Shown piece after piece: positions 44,946 to 58,039 of a stretch of 64,000 bases of DNA (its first letter is position 1; every line of letters begins with the position of its first letter). The translations under genes were made by a program, and so were the position numbers. Under the pieces are notes generated by a model that had not been told where the DNA came from, made no database searches, and saw only the letters and a program-made list of their open reading frames with translations. Source of the DNA: Impatiens glandulifera (taxonomy: Eukaryota > Streptophyta > Magnoliopsida > Ericales > Balsaminaceae); contig NC_061866.1 of assembly GCF_907164915.1 (NCBI RefSeq), positions 25,685,905 through 25,749,904 of the forward strand, read 5' to 3'.

Positions 44946-46430
44946 TACACGATAACATGAGAAAATCCTCACATCTTGTTTTGAGGACTCCTTGAAACAT
45001 GATACCAAAATACTTGGTATGAAACAAAATAAACGACTGAATAACATGAGGGTTTTCTCTTTCTAGGTGCGTGAAAGCATTATTTTCTCCCAGGCCACAA
45101 AATCATGATTTATTTATTAGCTTAACTAGTAATAATGAATTTAATTTTGGGAATTCAAAATTATAAAAGGTTTTAGAAATCCATAACGCAAAATGCATGA
45201 TTAACTCCAGGCTAAATGAACACAAGCTTTAAAACCAACTTTGAGAATACCTATATATTTTGTTTCCTTGTCTTATAAGTTAGTAAAGATTTCGGCTCTA
45301 TTATCGCATGATTAGTTTCATACAAAAACATCTTCAGCGTTACAAGAGATGTGAAAAACTCTAGACTATTTTAGAGGAGGTATGATTTTATAAGTATTTT
45401 TTATCTTGATACATAAGGAATTTTTCAGATTAAATTTCTAATTGTATGCTCGTAATTAGTTTCAAAAATGGTTATCAATAACCTAAATTTTGAAGATTTT
45501 GATTTTTCGTGCCATTCATCTTTCAATCTTGACATTTTCAGAATTTCATTTGTTATTGCATGTTTTTTAGAGAGAAATATTCAAAACTTAGAGCTCGATT
45601 GAGTTTTCACTCGGGTTGCTTAGTTAAATCGATACGCCTATAGAAATTGCACGATAATGATTTCAAAACCTTAACCAATGTGAGTACGATGTTATTTTAC
45701 CATTTACGTATATCTAGCTGAATCAGCACACTTAGCGATATTGCCTACTGTTGATTTCAAATTCTCAACCTTCATAGAAGTGACCATCATCTTTTCTATT
45801 TGTTAAAGTATCATCAGTATATCTGATAGATCAACATAACTAGAAAGATTGTCCAATTATGTTTTTACTGTCTCAACCTTGTGATGAATACTTTGCTCAT
45901 TGATTTCTTTTTTCTCGATTGTTCAGTATTTCAAATCAGTATCCCTCTTCATCATTTTTGAAAAGCCAAATAATTTCCTTAATCTACTCAACCTTGAGAC
46001 TAAGATTTGAACATCAACAACTTCGTGGAGTCTAAAAATATTAAACAATCCATGAGACATAAGAAGGAACTATGATACTTAATCCTTAGTATGAATTTTG
46101 AAAGAGGTATTCAAACTCTATGGTATATTTCGATGGGAGAGATCTCTTTCTTTATTCACTTTAGAACAATGGGATTTTTTTGTAAACATGCATGGACGTG
46201 TGACCGAACCTATTTGATAGGTTGCCTACCTATCTTCAAAAGAGTAGAATTAGGTCCATATGTTGTTTTGTTTTCGTTTTGAAAAACTAAAAGTATTGGA
46301 TTCAAAATCCATACCTCGGCACAATTTTCGAATGGTAATGAAAATGAATGTTGAATGATCACTGACCAATAGATGGGAGTCATGTTATGATGCATGCAAT
46401 GAAATTGGTTTTTATAATTTTTTCCATTAA
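44946..46430. other. Unassigned, presumed gypsy 3' UTR
   Basis: Non-coding. It contains a phrase shared with the G1 3' UTR (GGTTGCCTACCTATCTTCAAA at about 46218). Otherwise nothing recognised. Confidence 0.35.
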
Positions 46431-47590
46431 GAAAAATGCCCCTAGTATGAACTAGGATCTCAAACTTTCATTCCCTAAGAATGAAGAAAACAAATGAGAT
46501 GGATTGAACTTATTAAGAGGTTTCCTACATATCCATAGGGAATAAGTTATGTACATAATTCAGATCAAAGACCGAAAACTACTATAACCAAAAGGGGTAC
46601 CTTGGCAGTCCAATCTGAAGGATTTCACGAGACATTAGGACTCTCATTCTACCATTTCGAAGGAATGGAAAGTTCAAATGAAACAATTACATTAGCATTC
46701 CAATTTAAAGGATTTACAAAGAAACATGTAGAGAATTTTCATTCTGCCAAGGATGCAAGAATGGACAATTTAGACAAATGATTACCTTAGTGTTCCATAC
46801 TAGAGAGTTTCCTCGAGGATTTTGAGACTTCCATCCTACCAAGGATGAAGGAATGGGAAATTCAAACAAAACAGAAATACCTTAGCGTTTCAAGTTAGAA
46901 GATTTCTAAATAAACATGCTGAAAATTTCTATTTTTCTTAGGCTGCAGGAATAGATAATTTAGACAAATTATTGTCTTAACGTTCCATGCTAAAGGGTTT
47001 CCTAGAAGATTATAAGATTTCTTTCCTACCAAGGATGAAGGAATGGACAATTCAAATAAAAAAGGAAATAAATTAACATTCCAAGCTAGAGAATTTCCAA
47101 ATAAACAAATTGAGAACATCCTTCCAATAAAATATGCAAGAGTGGATGATTTGAACAAATGATTACCTTAGCATTTAAAAGCTAGAGGGTTTCATAAGTG
47201 TTTTATGAGGATTCCCATTCTACCAAGGATGTAGAAACAACAATTCAATCAAAGGTCGTGTTGGGGATTTCATTCTATTAAAGATATATAAATGGACAAT
47301 TTAGACAAAGATTTATTGGTGATTTACACTCTACCAAAGATGAATAAATGGGTAATTCATACGAAGGTTCTACTAGGGATTTCATTTCTTCCACGGATGC
47401 AGAAATAGAAAATTCATCCAAAGGATTTTTGTGGATTTATATTCTACCAAACATGCATAAATGGACAATTCAAACAAAGGGTTACTGGAATTTCCATTCT
47501 ATCAAGGATGTAAAAATAAACAATTTAGATATAGGCTTGCTATGGATTTCCATTATACAAAAATGTAGAATTGGATAATTCAGACGCAAT
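46431..47590. repeat. Tandem array, about 108-bp units degrading to about 62-bp units
   Basis: Units built around CCTACCAAGGATGAAGGAATGG, ACAATTCAAACAAA and TTACCTTAGCGTTCCA. From about 46590 to 47220 the spacing is about 105-120 bp; from 47250 to 47590 the CTTAGCGTTCC part is missing and the spacing is about 60 bp. AAATGCCCCTAGTATGAAC at 46433 links it to the G1 3' UTR repeat. Confidence 0.75.
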
Positions 47591-48414
47591 AGGGTTGGAA
47601 ACTTCTATCCTAGTCTTCAGGTTTCATCTTGTAACCCCTAGAAAACTCTTGTCCCGGAAAAGTATGAGATTTGAGAAATTTCAACAATGGTTTGCGTGTG
47701 TCAGTAATATTTTTTTAAATAAAAGATTTTAAACATATGTACTTACGTTTTGAAATTAATTATAACAATAATTAATTTTGAATCAAATTTCAAATAATCT
47801 TTTAGATTAGAATAATCAAATTAAAATTTGATTGTTAATAATCTGTATTTCAAATTAATTAAAAATTAATTAATTTAAAAGATTATTTATTTTATAAAGA
47901 GTCGCCAATTGATTTTTTTTTAAATCAATTAAAAAAGCATAGGTATACAAACATATTTTTAACTAGAGTTTCTTTGTGGTTTGTAGTTTGATGATACTAA
48001 GAAAAAGGCTTCCGTGTTTCATCCTTCGTACCTGGTTAAAAATTTTCTATACTTTATAAAATTTTGGGTTTTGAAAATTGGTTTTATAACATTTTTACTT
48101 TAACTAATTATTCTTATGTTCATAGACATGCACATGTTTTTGTGTATTTAATATTGTAATAACAATATTTAAATGATTGTACCTATAGCTGATATGATGA
48201 CAATGGAGAAATATACCTGTAGAACATTAGTTTTAAAGACATCAGGGTTTTAAAAATATATCTCGAACAAGCCCTTATCAAAATATTTTTTTATGAAAAT
48301 ATTCTAAAAATATTTTTAAATTATTTTCTATTTTTTGTGATTTTTAGAAAATGTTTTAAGATCGCAAAATTACAATAAAAAATAGAATTTTCAAATTGTA
48401 ACAAAACAGACCCT
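47591..48414. other. AT-rich DNA with a GAGTCGCCAATTGATT box
   Basis: GAGTCGCCAATTGATT at 47899 resembles GATTCGCCACTTTAG (about 17003) and GAGTCACCACTTTAG (about 38887) in the two LTR-like repeats. It may be a further LTR fragment in the same orientation. No coding. Confidence 0.35.
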
Positions 48415-48800
48415 AAGACCGGTGTCCTCGGTCCTAGGTCAGATTTATGTCGGACGGGAGTTAAAACTCTCAGTCCTGGGTTGGAACTCCCTTGGTTAAG
48501 GTTCAGGATTTATTGGTCGAGGTTCTTAACACCTTCGGTCGAGGTGTTAAGATCCTAAGTTGGGTGTGAATATCCCTTAGTCGGGGTGTTGAAATCCTCG
48601 CTCAAGATTTGGGGAACCTTTAAATTCTTGGTCGAGATGCAGATTCCTCGGTCATAGGTTATACTCAAGATAATATCGTTAGTCCTAAACACGAAGAACA
48701 CATGGTCCTGAGTTACCCTTGGGCTAGTTTTTCTTCGTCATGGGTGCTGAGAATTCTCTATCGGAGGTTAGCCTCTCCTACTTTTACTCGATCATGGATG
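48415..48800. repeat. Degenerate CGGTC/GGTCGAGGT-rich repeat
   Basis: Imperfect units of about 30 bp such as TCGGTCGAGGTGTTAAGATCC and TAGTCGGGGTGTTGAAATCC, about ten copies. A locally GC-rich island in AT-rich DNA. Confidence 0.6.
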
Positions 48801-49479
48801 GTGATTTCAATACCTAAACCAGTTGAGTAGTTTTCTTTTTTATATTCCAGGGGCGTATCTAGCAGAATTGTTGCATTTTTCTCTTGCCGTAGAAATCAAG
48901 ACTAGAGTTTGAGCGAGCGCGAATGATGATTTCAATACCTCAACCAACACAGGAATATTTTTCAATGTTTTAGAAATTTTCGGGGTTTAATTCGATTCTT
49001 TTTTTGGCATTTCCATTTTTTGATTTTTTCTTTCCAAAACATGAGGTTTAAACCTCTCGTTCTTTAACAAAAGTAATGATGATGTGTTCTTTCTCAATTT
49101 GGGAATCTAGGCCTCGTTTTTATGGAGTTTATTCAGGTTATTTTTCTTCAAAAACTTTCAATGGAGTGTTGCTCTCAAAATAATTGCCTATAAACAAAGA
49201 AGAGATTAATACCAATATCTCTTAAATCGGGTTTATTGTGAAACCTTAGTTTTATTTTTGAGAATATCACTTGAAAGTAAGGGATGCTCTTGGCATTACC
49301 CCTTCTTGATTCCTAAAATCCGAAACATATGCTCTAGGATGAGATCAAGGTTTTCTTCCTTTCTTAGAATATGTTCTTTCTCTTAAGGAAGGGACTGGGG
49401 ATCACCTTCTATGAGGCTTCTAGGTTTGATCTTCCTATTGAAGGTATCTGACATTTGTTTTTTGTAGGCTAGGGTTTTG
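48801..49479. other. Unassigned sequence before the G2 integrase
   Basis: T-rich non-coding DNA; no motif recognised. Confidence 0.3.
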
Positions 49480-50000
49480 CATAAAATGTTTAATCTCATA
49501 TCCTCCATTACGTTAGTTGATCATATCGAGACTTGAGCTTGTCTTCTTCTATGACATGGCTTTATAAGAATATTCTTATAGTTGGAATCACGATTTTGAT
49601 AGGTTGTACGACATCCATGTTGTAAACCAAGGATTAAGGAGTTTCGTCCGTCAACATTTGAGCGATTGTATGATATCCCCATCAGGGCATGAGGAACTCC
49701 ATATCCATCGATGATGCTAGTTCAGATGAACTTTGCCACTTGAGATGATTTCAAGACTTTGTAGGAGGATGCTTCAACCCATTTGGTACTGATTACAGCT
49801 CCTTACATAACTCACACATTCTTATTCGAGGTTTTGTCAATAATATCTTAGACGGAGTATTTTCTTAGACAAAGTCATTCCATTCATGTGTGGGCCACAA
49901 GTCCTTACATGTACTTCTTCCATGATCCTGTTGGATTCAAGATTACCTATATAGTGCATAATTTGACCATCTAAAGATTGACAGTTAGTGGAATACTGGT
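49480..50000 (-). pseudogene. G2 gypsy integrase C-terminal remnant
   Basis: On the minus strand the segment LVYNMDVVQPIKIVIPTIRIFL (about 49570-49650) aligns with the G1 motif LVYGMDVVKPIDIKFPTLKVLL at 33780-33845. It is followed by E-x-D-K-L-K-S-R-Y-D-Q-L. The rest of the integrase (49650-50300) is heavily decayed; only SDNG-like and zinc-type pieces can be guessed. Confidence 0.6.
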
Positions 50001-50299
50001 GCAACGATCGTTGTTCCTTGGCTTGGAAATGAGAGGGATATTCTCCATACTCAATGTACTTCTTGAGAGTATCGTACCTGGTTTAGCAGCATTCTCACAA
50101 GAAGTGACTGCTCTTGATTCAAAAGAAGGTCGTTGCATTTGTCAAATTTTCAAAGGTTTGACTTTGATTCCGTCTGAAATTTGAGTCATGGCTACCAAAG
50201 TAGTCAGGGGATCCGCGAAGCAATTTTGGCTTCTTGGAGCGTGAACATATGATACTTGATCAAATTTTCTTATGAGTTTGGTCAAGTGGGCGTGCTAGA

Positions 50300-51470
50300 G
50301 CTTCAAGATTTCTCCTTTCATTTGCCACCTTCCATTGGTTTGGGATATAATCAAGTTGGGGTCATCGACGACTTCTAGCTTAGTTGCCCATTTTTCATAT
50401 TCCAATTTAAGATCAGAGAGGTCTCGTATTCAGCCTCATTATTAGTAACAGGATATTTAAGTTTTATGGATATTGGATTCTACATCCCTTTTGGGTCAAC
50501 TAAAAAATGCCAATTCTGTAACCCTATTTTCTGGAAGCTCCGTTAAACATCACTTTCCACGTATTTGATGTTATGCTCATAGTTCCCTTGTCATGGAATT
50601 CAAGTTCGTCTTCTGACTTAACAATGATGGGTTGGTCAACAAGGAAGTCTGCATCAACACTTCCTTTGATAGACTTATGTACTGTGTAGGCTATATCGTA
50701 TTCATACAACATTATCATCCATTTGGCTATTCTTGGTTATAGAAGAGTTCGTTCGAACAAGAAGTGGATCAGGTCCAATTGGTACCAACTTGATTAGGTG
50801 GGCTTACATGTAGCGTCTAAATCTTTTGGTGACCCATGCAAAGGCCCAACATATTTTCTCAGTGGGAGTGTAATTAAGTTCACACCTAGTAATTCTTTTA
50901 CTAATGTAGTATATAGTCGATACGAGTTTGTCCTCATTTTCTTGAGCCAACAGGCTTCCCAGGGCTGTGTCTGTAATATTAAAGTATATGATAAGAGGAA
51001 TGTCGGCTCTAGGAGATGCCCTTCTCCATCCTTTGATTTGAAAATCATGTCATCAATATATACGTCCACTTCTTTGTGGATCATGTCATAAGGATCGTGG
51101 TGGCTTCCCTTTGATAGGTGGATTTTGTGTTCTTAAGATCGAAAGGCATGACTCTATAACAGGAAAAATCCAACCTTTGTTATAAACGTTGTCTTTTCCT
51201 TGTTTTGCGGTATAATCGACTAGTATGTCTATGTGTAGTATATGGAAATGACTTTAGGGTTGTCCTTGTTCAGATTTCGATAATCTACACACGCATAGTT
51301 TTCCATCTTTCTTCACGACGGGAAATATATTGGCTACCAAGGTAGGATATGCCACTATCTCGATAAATCTAGCTTCAATTCGCTTTCAGACGTCTTCTCA
51401 GATTTTATTCACGACTGCCTCTTTAATTCATCTAAGCTTTTGCTTTACCGGAATGTCCTAGTATGACCAG
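50300..51470 (-). pseudogene. G2 gypsy RNase H and reverse transcriptase remnant
   Basis: Minus-strand MLYEYDIAYTVHKSIKGSVD, ADFLVDQPI (50524-50718) is the tether region next to the plant-type RNase H, followed by W-K-V-M-F-N-G-A-S. RT motifs: EKTTFITKVG (about 51175), then MIHKEVDVYIDDMIFKSKDG with an intact Y-I-D-D (51049-51060). LLGVNLITLPL and Y-V-G-P-L lie further on. Frameshifts separate these pieces. Confidence 0.78.
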
Positions 51471-51879
51471 CTAAAGATGTCTTTGTTGGCTTTCAATAGC
51501 GCATCAATTTATAGACGTTCTTGGGGGTTCAAACTTTGGTCGATAAGTACAATTTGAGGATCATCAACTGTGTTTAAATTGATTACAATTGTCTTTTATG
51601 CGGTATAGACAATCTCATCCTCAGTTTATAAGAAGTATTTGGTTTCGAAATTTAAGTCAGTGTAAAACGAAAGATCATTTTTACTCATAAATTCAATGTC
51701 TACTTCTTGTATTACATCGAGAGATTTATTATATGTAAGAGAATATGATCCAATAAGATTATTATTCTTAGGTTTCTTACAATGTACATTATTTAAAATT
51801 TATCTATATATGAAAGAAGAAAGATTTATACTTTCATCAATCACAGTAATGATGCATAAAGGTGGATTGATTTCTTGAT

Positions 51880-53000
51880 AACCGAGAAAGCTAGATTCTT
51901 GAGCTGGAGCAGCTATCTTCGAAATCTAAGTCAAATTTTGGAGGGCATCACGCCAATAGTCTGTTCTTTTCCTAATCACACAAATAAAAAGGTTAAGATT
52001 ATAAGGACATTTTGAAAACATTTTGAGACCTAGAAAACATCTTTAAAAATATGTAATGGTAAAGGGTTCGGGGAAGACAAAGCATAGGGTTCTTTGTCCC
52101 ATGGGGACAAACTGTCCATTCAAGGTTGGTAGAATAGATATTGAAATGTATCATAGACCATGTGATCCATGTTACAACATTGTTGTGGGAATGATGTCAT
52201 GCCTTTAAAGTTTGGGATTGGGACCAAACCCAAGCTAGGAAAATATCCTATTTGACACATTAGTCTAATCGAGGAGAGGCTAAACATACTAAAGTCAGTG
52301 GTGTTTGATGAGTTTTTACCTTCTCAGAGAATTGGAAATATATTGAACCCTCTTAGTTCAACCTCGGGGGTGTCAATGTGGTACACCTTATGACTAATGT
52401 GGTGTCGGTTGTGCCATTAACTGTGATAACTTGGTTGTTAGCGATGAAGTTGAGCTTTTGGTGTAGGGTAGAGGCCAAATCCCTGTCTTTATGAACCCAT
52501 GGTCTTCATAAGATCAAGTTATAGAAAGGTTGCATGTTGATGACACAAAAGTTCACCTAGAAGTGAATGTCGGCCACTCGGACGGTGCACTTGAAGAAGC
52601 ACATTATTTCACGGCAAGAGTTGTCGAAACCTCTGACACACAGGTCAAATGGTATGATTTTGTCTCGAGATACACTTGTTTTCTCAAGAGTCCTCCAAGA
52701 ACAAATGTATAGAGAGGATCAATTGTCTATCAAGACCATTGAAACAGTCGTTCCCTCCATTTGCACAGAAATATAGAGGGCTTTGTCATAAAATATTTTA
52801 GCTGATGGAAGATATATATCTTCGAAATCATGTTGTGTTGCAAACTAGCAGATTTGGTCTTTCTTAACTCATTGAAGACTTCTTTCATGTGCTCGATAAA
52901 GTACATCTAGATATTCTACTTGGAAATTTTAACATTTGTCTTTTTTAGTTGATTGAGGAGGTTTTCTCCTAAGTTACAAGCTCTGAGCTCATCATCCCTT
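51880..53000 (-). pseudogene. G2 protease-RT linker region remnant
   Basis: Minus-strand PWVHKDRDLASTLHQKLNFI, followed by ANNQVITVNG (about 52400-52510), matches the G-R-P-W-I-H-x-A-x-A-V-x-S-x-L-H-Q-K-L-K-F stretch typical of Tat/Ogre polyproteins after the protease. GLGPNP (about 52225) fits the following G-M-G-L-G motif. The D-x-G protease core itself cannot be read with confidence (about 52550-52720). Confidence 0.6.
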
Positions 53001-53339
53001 CTAGTTCCTATAGGAAGCTGAGAGGTGGATGACACGTTGGCCGGTGTGGTGTTTATGAAACTGGGTTGGAAATCCATTCCACCACGCATTGTAGTGATAT
53101 TTATCGCGATGTAGATGTGGGCGGTCATTTTTGAATTTCATCATTCATAAGTCTCACCGGAGTGGGTTTTGGACTTCTCTTTAGACCAGGGATCGATCAT
53201 GTTGATCATTGGTTCAGTGTTATGGATCATGTTTAGTAACACGTTAGAGTCAATAGAAGCTTCATTAGTGGTGAGCATATTGACTTTATGATCTAGTAGC
53301 AGATTCTTATCTATTTTTGGCTTGAAGGTCACATTCTAA

Positions 53340-54759
53340 TTGATCAAGTCCTAGAACAGGTGTTTGAGGGCACTACAGTTGTCGATAGTGTGTCCCTTAG
53401 CTTGGTGATAGTTGTACCAAGCGTTCTCATACTTTCCCTATAATGGTTTGTATGTTCTTAGGGAAATGGTTTTGACGAGATTCTTTTTCTAAAGAATCTT
53501 CATTACCTGACTTAAAGGTATTCCTTGGTCGTCAAAGACTCTAGAGGGTTTAGGTGCCTTTGGGGGTGTTCCCTTGGTAGGAGTAGTTGTATCTAATTTG
53601 GGTTGTGGAGACTTACTTGGGTTCACCCTTTAAGGCGATTTCTCCTACCAGACAACGGTTACCTAGTGTACTTGTGTCTTTTCCTTACTCAGTAAACGAC
53701 TTGAAGGTGGGTTGCTTTGACTGCTTTTTCCTCTTTTCCTTTCTTCTCGATAGCATCATTGAGATTAATGCCAAAATTTAGCAATTTCTTCATAGTTTGG
53801 AAGGTTTTGACGGTGAGTCCAACAAAATATCCTTCGTTAACGTTTTCCCAAATCATATTGATTTGTCGTTGTTCACTTGGGAGGAAATCGATTTCTTCAA
53901 CGACACCTTTCCATCGTTCGATAAACACGGAAAATTTCTCATTTTCTCATTGTTTGATTTTCTTCAACCTCATATCATCCGTAGAACGTGTTCCAAAATC
54001 ATATTGATTTGTCAATGTTATATGAACGCTACTTCTAGTTCTTATGTGCTCTATAAATAGACTATATTTGCTGGTGATACTAGCGCAGTGCAGCGTCATC
54101 AAGATGTTGGGGAATAAGTGGAGAACAATTGGTTCTCCAAGTCCTAATGGGTTCATTGCAGAAACAAACATTTTGAAAAAGAATGATGGGTCGCTTTTAC
54201 CTATGTATTTAGAGAGAGATGGAAGTTTGACACTTATCAGAATAACTACTCGTTTGGTAGCTTTCATAGTGACTTTCCAGTCATGATGTTCTTTAGTGAT
54301 TTTTCTCTTAGCTAACTTGTTTAGTTGGATTTGCATTTCTTCCTACATGGCTTGAACTTGATCCATCTGGCATTTATATTCCGTTAGCAGTGATTGATCA
54401 GCCGCTGAAATTTGTTTTTCCTGTGAACTCAAGGGGTTAATTACTTCCTCATGTTGTACCCGTGTAGTTTTGTCGATATCATCTTCGGAGTCTTCGTAGA
54501 GAAAGACATCTTCTTGAGATTTTTGACTAATGGGACAGGGGTTAATGGGAGTGATCATAACCGGATTTGCCTAGTTAGGAAATCGAGGAGAAGGGGTTAT
54601 GTTTTGGGATGTAGATGGAATTTTTGCCGATTAGCTAAAGAAGTTGTGATCAATGCGAGTTGCTCTGTTACATGCTGCAAAGCTTCCGATATGGATTGTT
54701 CTACAACCATCTAGTGGCGTATAAAACATCCGGTATTGGGTTATCTTTCTAGGGGCCAT
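53340..54759 (-). pseudogene. gag: G2 gag remnant
   Basis: Starts at a minus-strand ATG (54759-54757, MAPRKITQYR). The core is spread over three frames: an acidic segment with E-D-S-E-D-D-I-D (54343-54558); KLPSLSKYIGKSDPSFFFKM, MNPLGLGEPIVLHLFPNIL (53947-54336), the capsid-like core; FIERWKGVVEEIDFLPSEQR, INMIWENVNEGYF (53689-53928); and YNYHQAKGHTIDNCSALKH, LFQDLIN (about 53340-53430), matching the Tat Gag C-x-Y-H-x3-G-H-x4-C-x2-L-K motif with its first cysteine lost. Confidence 0.7.
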
Positions 54760-54936
54760 ATCGGTTTATCGCAGTAGTGGACTGTTGAAAAGAGAAATAG
54801 TTGAGAGTTTGCAAATGTAACAAAGTATCAATGCAATGCATATGCATGTGAAGTGAATCCTTGAGAATGAGCATCTCTTTTTGTTCTTCGATTAAACAAA
54901 CATAGAGTTGTTGTATTCACATACTCTCTTAGTTTG

Positions 54937-54944
54937 TTACAAAA
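54937..54944. repeat. Left 8-bp target duplication of the MITE
   Basis: TTACAAAA, matching TTACAAGA at 55399-55406 with one change. Eight bases is the hAT duplication length. Confidence 0.7.
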
Positions 54945-55398
54945 TAAGGATGAAAATTTATAACTACCCCGCAGTAACCAAACCGAAATGCCTCGTTTGG
55001 GGCTGTTTTCCTCTAAAACTGAACGGGAATTGGGCGGGATGGTATTTATATTCTTTGCCCCGTCCCGATCTCACCTAGATTTTGTCCTGAACACAATAAA
55101 CACCTTTAAATATATAAAATCACCAATATATTAATTTATTCAATATATTTTATAATTTTATTTCCTTATGATAATATAAAATTTCAATATATTATAATAT
55201 ATATTATATTTAAAAAATTGTTTGTATAATTTTATTTTATAATTTTTTTATTTTTTTAAATATTTTATAAACCGTTCCCCACGGTGATTTCTCGAATTTG
55301 AACGGGGCGGGTATGGTATGAAAAATATTTCCGAAATAAAAACGAGTTGGGTATGGTAAATGTATTCTCCGCCCCGAATTGCCCCATTGTCATCCCTA
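54945..55398. mobile_element. hAT-type non-autonomous element (MITE), 454 bp
   Basis: Begins TAAGGATGAAAAT and ends ATTGTCATCCCTA, imperfect terminal inverted repeats (11 of 13 positions) of the YAGGGATGNCAA type common in plant hAT MITEs. The GC-rich subterminal arms (CCCCGC..., CGGGGCGGG) flank an AT-rich core without an ORF. It lies in G2 between gag and ORF1, so it inserted after that element. Confidence 0.78.
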
Positions 55399-55406
55399 TT
55401 ACAAGA
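55399..55406. repeat. Right 8-bp target duplication of the MITE
   Basis: TTACAAGA, one mismatch to 54937-54944. Confidence 0.7.
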
Positions 55407-55599
55407 TTGACTCTCTTGTTGATATTTTATAGAGAGAGTCTAAAAGGAAAAGGTTTGGGATTACAAACTAGTAGTTCTACTGTACCTTGTTCCTGTACTG
55501 GAAACTTCCACCTCTTCATGTTTCTTAGACCTTTCGTATTCTTCCAGAATGACGGTTAGATAATTCTTTTGCTCTTTTAAGATACCCATTTGAGAAGCA

Positions 55600-56470
55600 T
55601 TTTTCCATTTCTAAAGGTACCTCATATATGTCTTGCGATCGATTGGCCCATCTATAACGATAGAATTTCCCATATAAGGGGGCATAAAATCACGACCAAA
55701 CAGTTTGTAAAGGTCATGAGTGTAGTAGAACGTTATCATGGGTATATCATCCATCATGTAAGCCATTCTCTTGATGGGGTACCATGGGAGTAAATCCATG
55801 ACATCATTGTCACTTTCCACAATATGTCGTGGCGAAGCTTTCATCATTCTTCAATACTAAAGAGAGGGGGATAAGATGTCCCTAGGACATACTGGTGGAA
55901 AGTATCCAAGCTTATAAAGCAACCAGATATAAGGACCAGAGGTGAGCTTCTTTTGGTCACTAAATAAGTTAAGTACGAGTTGTTCAAACCCATCAAAGTT
56001 TCAACCAAGATCATACCCGAGGGTCTTTTTTCCTACGTATGTGGTATGCTACCTCTAGGATTTTAGAGAATATGTTATAATCTACTAGAGCCATGAAGAA
56101 ATGGGCCAACATAATTGTCATTATTATCAAGGAGGATCCTATGGTTAGAGGAACTTATCCATTCCTAATTTTCTTTTTTGTCCATTTCTGGAAGTCAATG
56201 AATTTGTTTTTAAGGATTGTTTAGGATGTTGTTTTGGTATATTTGTATTCATTTTTCTATAGCTTCCTTAGAGGCATTGATTCTACACGTGGCTTTAGAT
56301 GTAGAAGGTTTTTGTTGTCCACCATTAGGATAGCTCGAAAATCTTCTATAGTAGGGCATATGAACCTTTATCCCATATAATAAATTCTTCATGTGTGGAC
56401 CCATCTCCTTTGCATTTTAATCATGAATGTGAGTTTTATTTTGAAGTTTATAACTTCATGATGAATGTTA
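55600..56470 (-). pseudogene. G2 ORF1-like remnant upstream of gag
   Basis: Minus-strand pieces: RFICPTIEDFRAILMV (about 56325-56375), homologous to CPILEDFQAIL at 15.7 kb; and a 78-residue frame 55611-55847 with LLPWYPIKRMAYMMDDIPM and FGRDFMPPYMG. Located 5' of gag, as is ORF1 in Ogre-type elements. Function unknown; broken. Confidence 0.45.
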
Positions 56471-56699
56471 GTCCATAAATCCCATGGTTCCACTCGTTTT
56501 CGTGGAAGATTTCAACGCATGGGATTAGCTCGATATCAGTCAGCATGGAGATTGTCTATAAGTGGATATTCAAAATATTTACAAAACATGCGTTTTTTTA
56601 AAAGGAAAAAACCATGTTTAGAATGTTCACTTAGAATATACATGTATACACATTATACATATATAGTAGTCACATAAGGGTAGTAGTGGCAAGGTCTTT

Positions 56700-58039
56700 T
56701 GGTTGTCTAGGCACGACAAAAAACCGGCTTGGTGATAGTAACTAGGTTTTTTATTCCAAATGGAATCATAAACAACAAGCATACTAACTTATCAAATTTG
56801 AAATATAAAAATTTCAAATTCAAAGTGTAAATATGACTTAGAGGGTGATTGGAACCTTACAAAAGATTGGAAAACACTCCTTAATCCTAAGGGAAGCTTT
56901 CTAAATACTAAGATCTAAGCATTAAGGCTTTAAACATAATATTTGATAAATATGAAAGCTTGAAACTTTAATGGCGAATTTTTTATTTTCTTCGATCTGA
57001 AGGGAATGAGTTGGTTCCCTTGGCTTCAGAATGATCTATGGGGATATTTATAGCTATCTAAGGACAGTTGGAGGGGCCAAGTAGGGTGAATCAGCCAAAA
57101 ATCATTCATGGTGTTTTGGTTGTTTATTAGTTTTCTAACCTGAGTAGGCAGTGACGAGTTCTACTTTTGTAGGGAGAATGATCATCAACGTTGAGTGATC
57201 AATCTAGGCTTTGAATTAGTCGTTTTGGTGGACTAAAGGTTGAGTTCTAAAAGGCGTAGATCAACACAGATCTTCATAGTTTATCTGCTCGGCGTCACAA
57301 TAATGAAAAAGGTGGCGCTCAAAATGACGTCGTTTTTAGCGCTTTCCAGTGTTACATTGGCACTCTGTCGGCATTCCGTCAAAAGTTGGCGTTCCATTAA
57401 CGTTCGGAGAGACGGAGCTAACGTCTGCGTTAACTAATCCCATGCGGCCCGGGCGCGCGTCTTATTCCTGTACAACGTGTATGCGAGTGATTCTTGGGCG
57501 CTGGATAAAATTCAGCGCTTATCTAATGGTCCTGGCGTGCGCGGCAACTAATTTATTTAGTTTCGGCCACACAAGATTACAAATATGTATTTTTTTAAAT
57601 CCTTAAGGGTTTTTTTTTTAAATTAATTATTCTTCCAACCTTATAGTATTAATTTTGATCTTTTTAAATATAAAAAATATAATAATAAATATGAAAATTA
57701 TTTTACCAACTTATATATATATTTTTATGATTTAAGTAAATAATTCATTTTAGAAATGGATACAACAATTCATCAAAAATATTTATTTTTGTACTTTAAT
57801 TTTTCTAAAATTATTTTGAGATAATATGTTTAACAAAATTTATCCCAAATAATTTTATTTTTTATTTTGGCCCTAAACCTTAATTAATTTGATTAATTAG
57901 CACAGTAATTAATTCTAATTAATTGTTTTAAATAAGTTTGCGGCTATGGGGTTAATTATTTATATCTTATTTATTAAAAAATAATTCAAAATAAATATTT
58001 TAATATTATAAATTAGGTAGTATATTTTTAATGCTTACA
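56700..58039 (-). repeat. LTR-like unit 1 of a tandem triplet
   Basis: Minus-strand unit starting TGTAAGCATTAAAAATATAC at 58039. It has an AT-rich U3 (57600-58030), a TATAAATA box (57052-57045) and a downstream block with GAGGGTGATTGGAACC (plus strand, about 56839-56855). It adjoins G2 ORF1, so it may be the G2 5' LTR. The left end is uncertain. Confidence 0.6.
57045..57052 (-). promoter_or_regulatory. TATA box of LTR-like unit 1
   Basis: TATAAATA on the minus strand in GATAGCTATAAATATCCCC, matching units 2 and 3. Confidence 0.6.
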
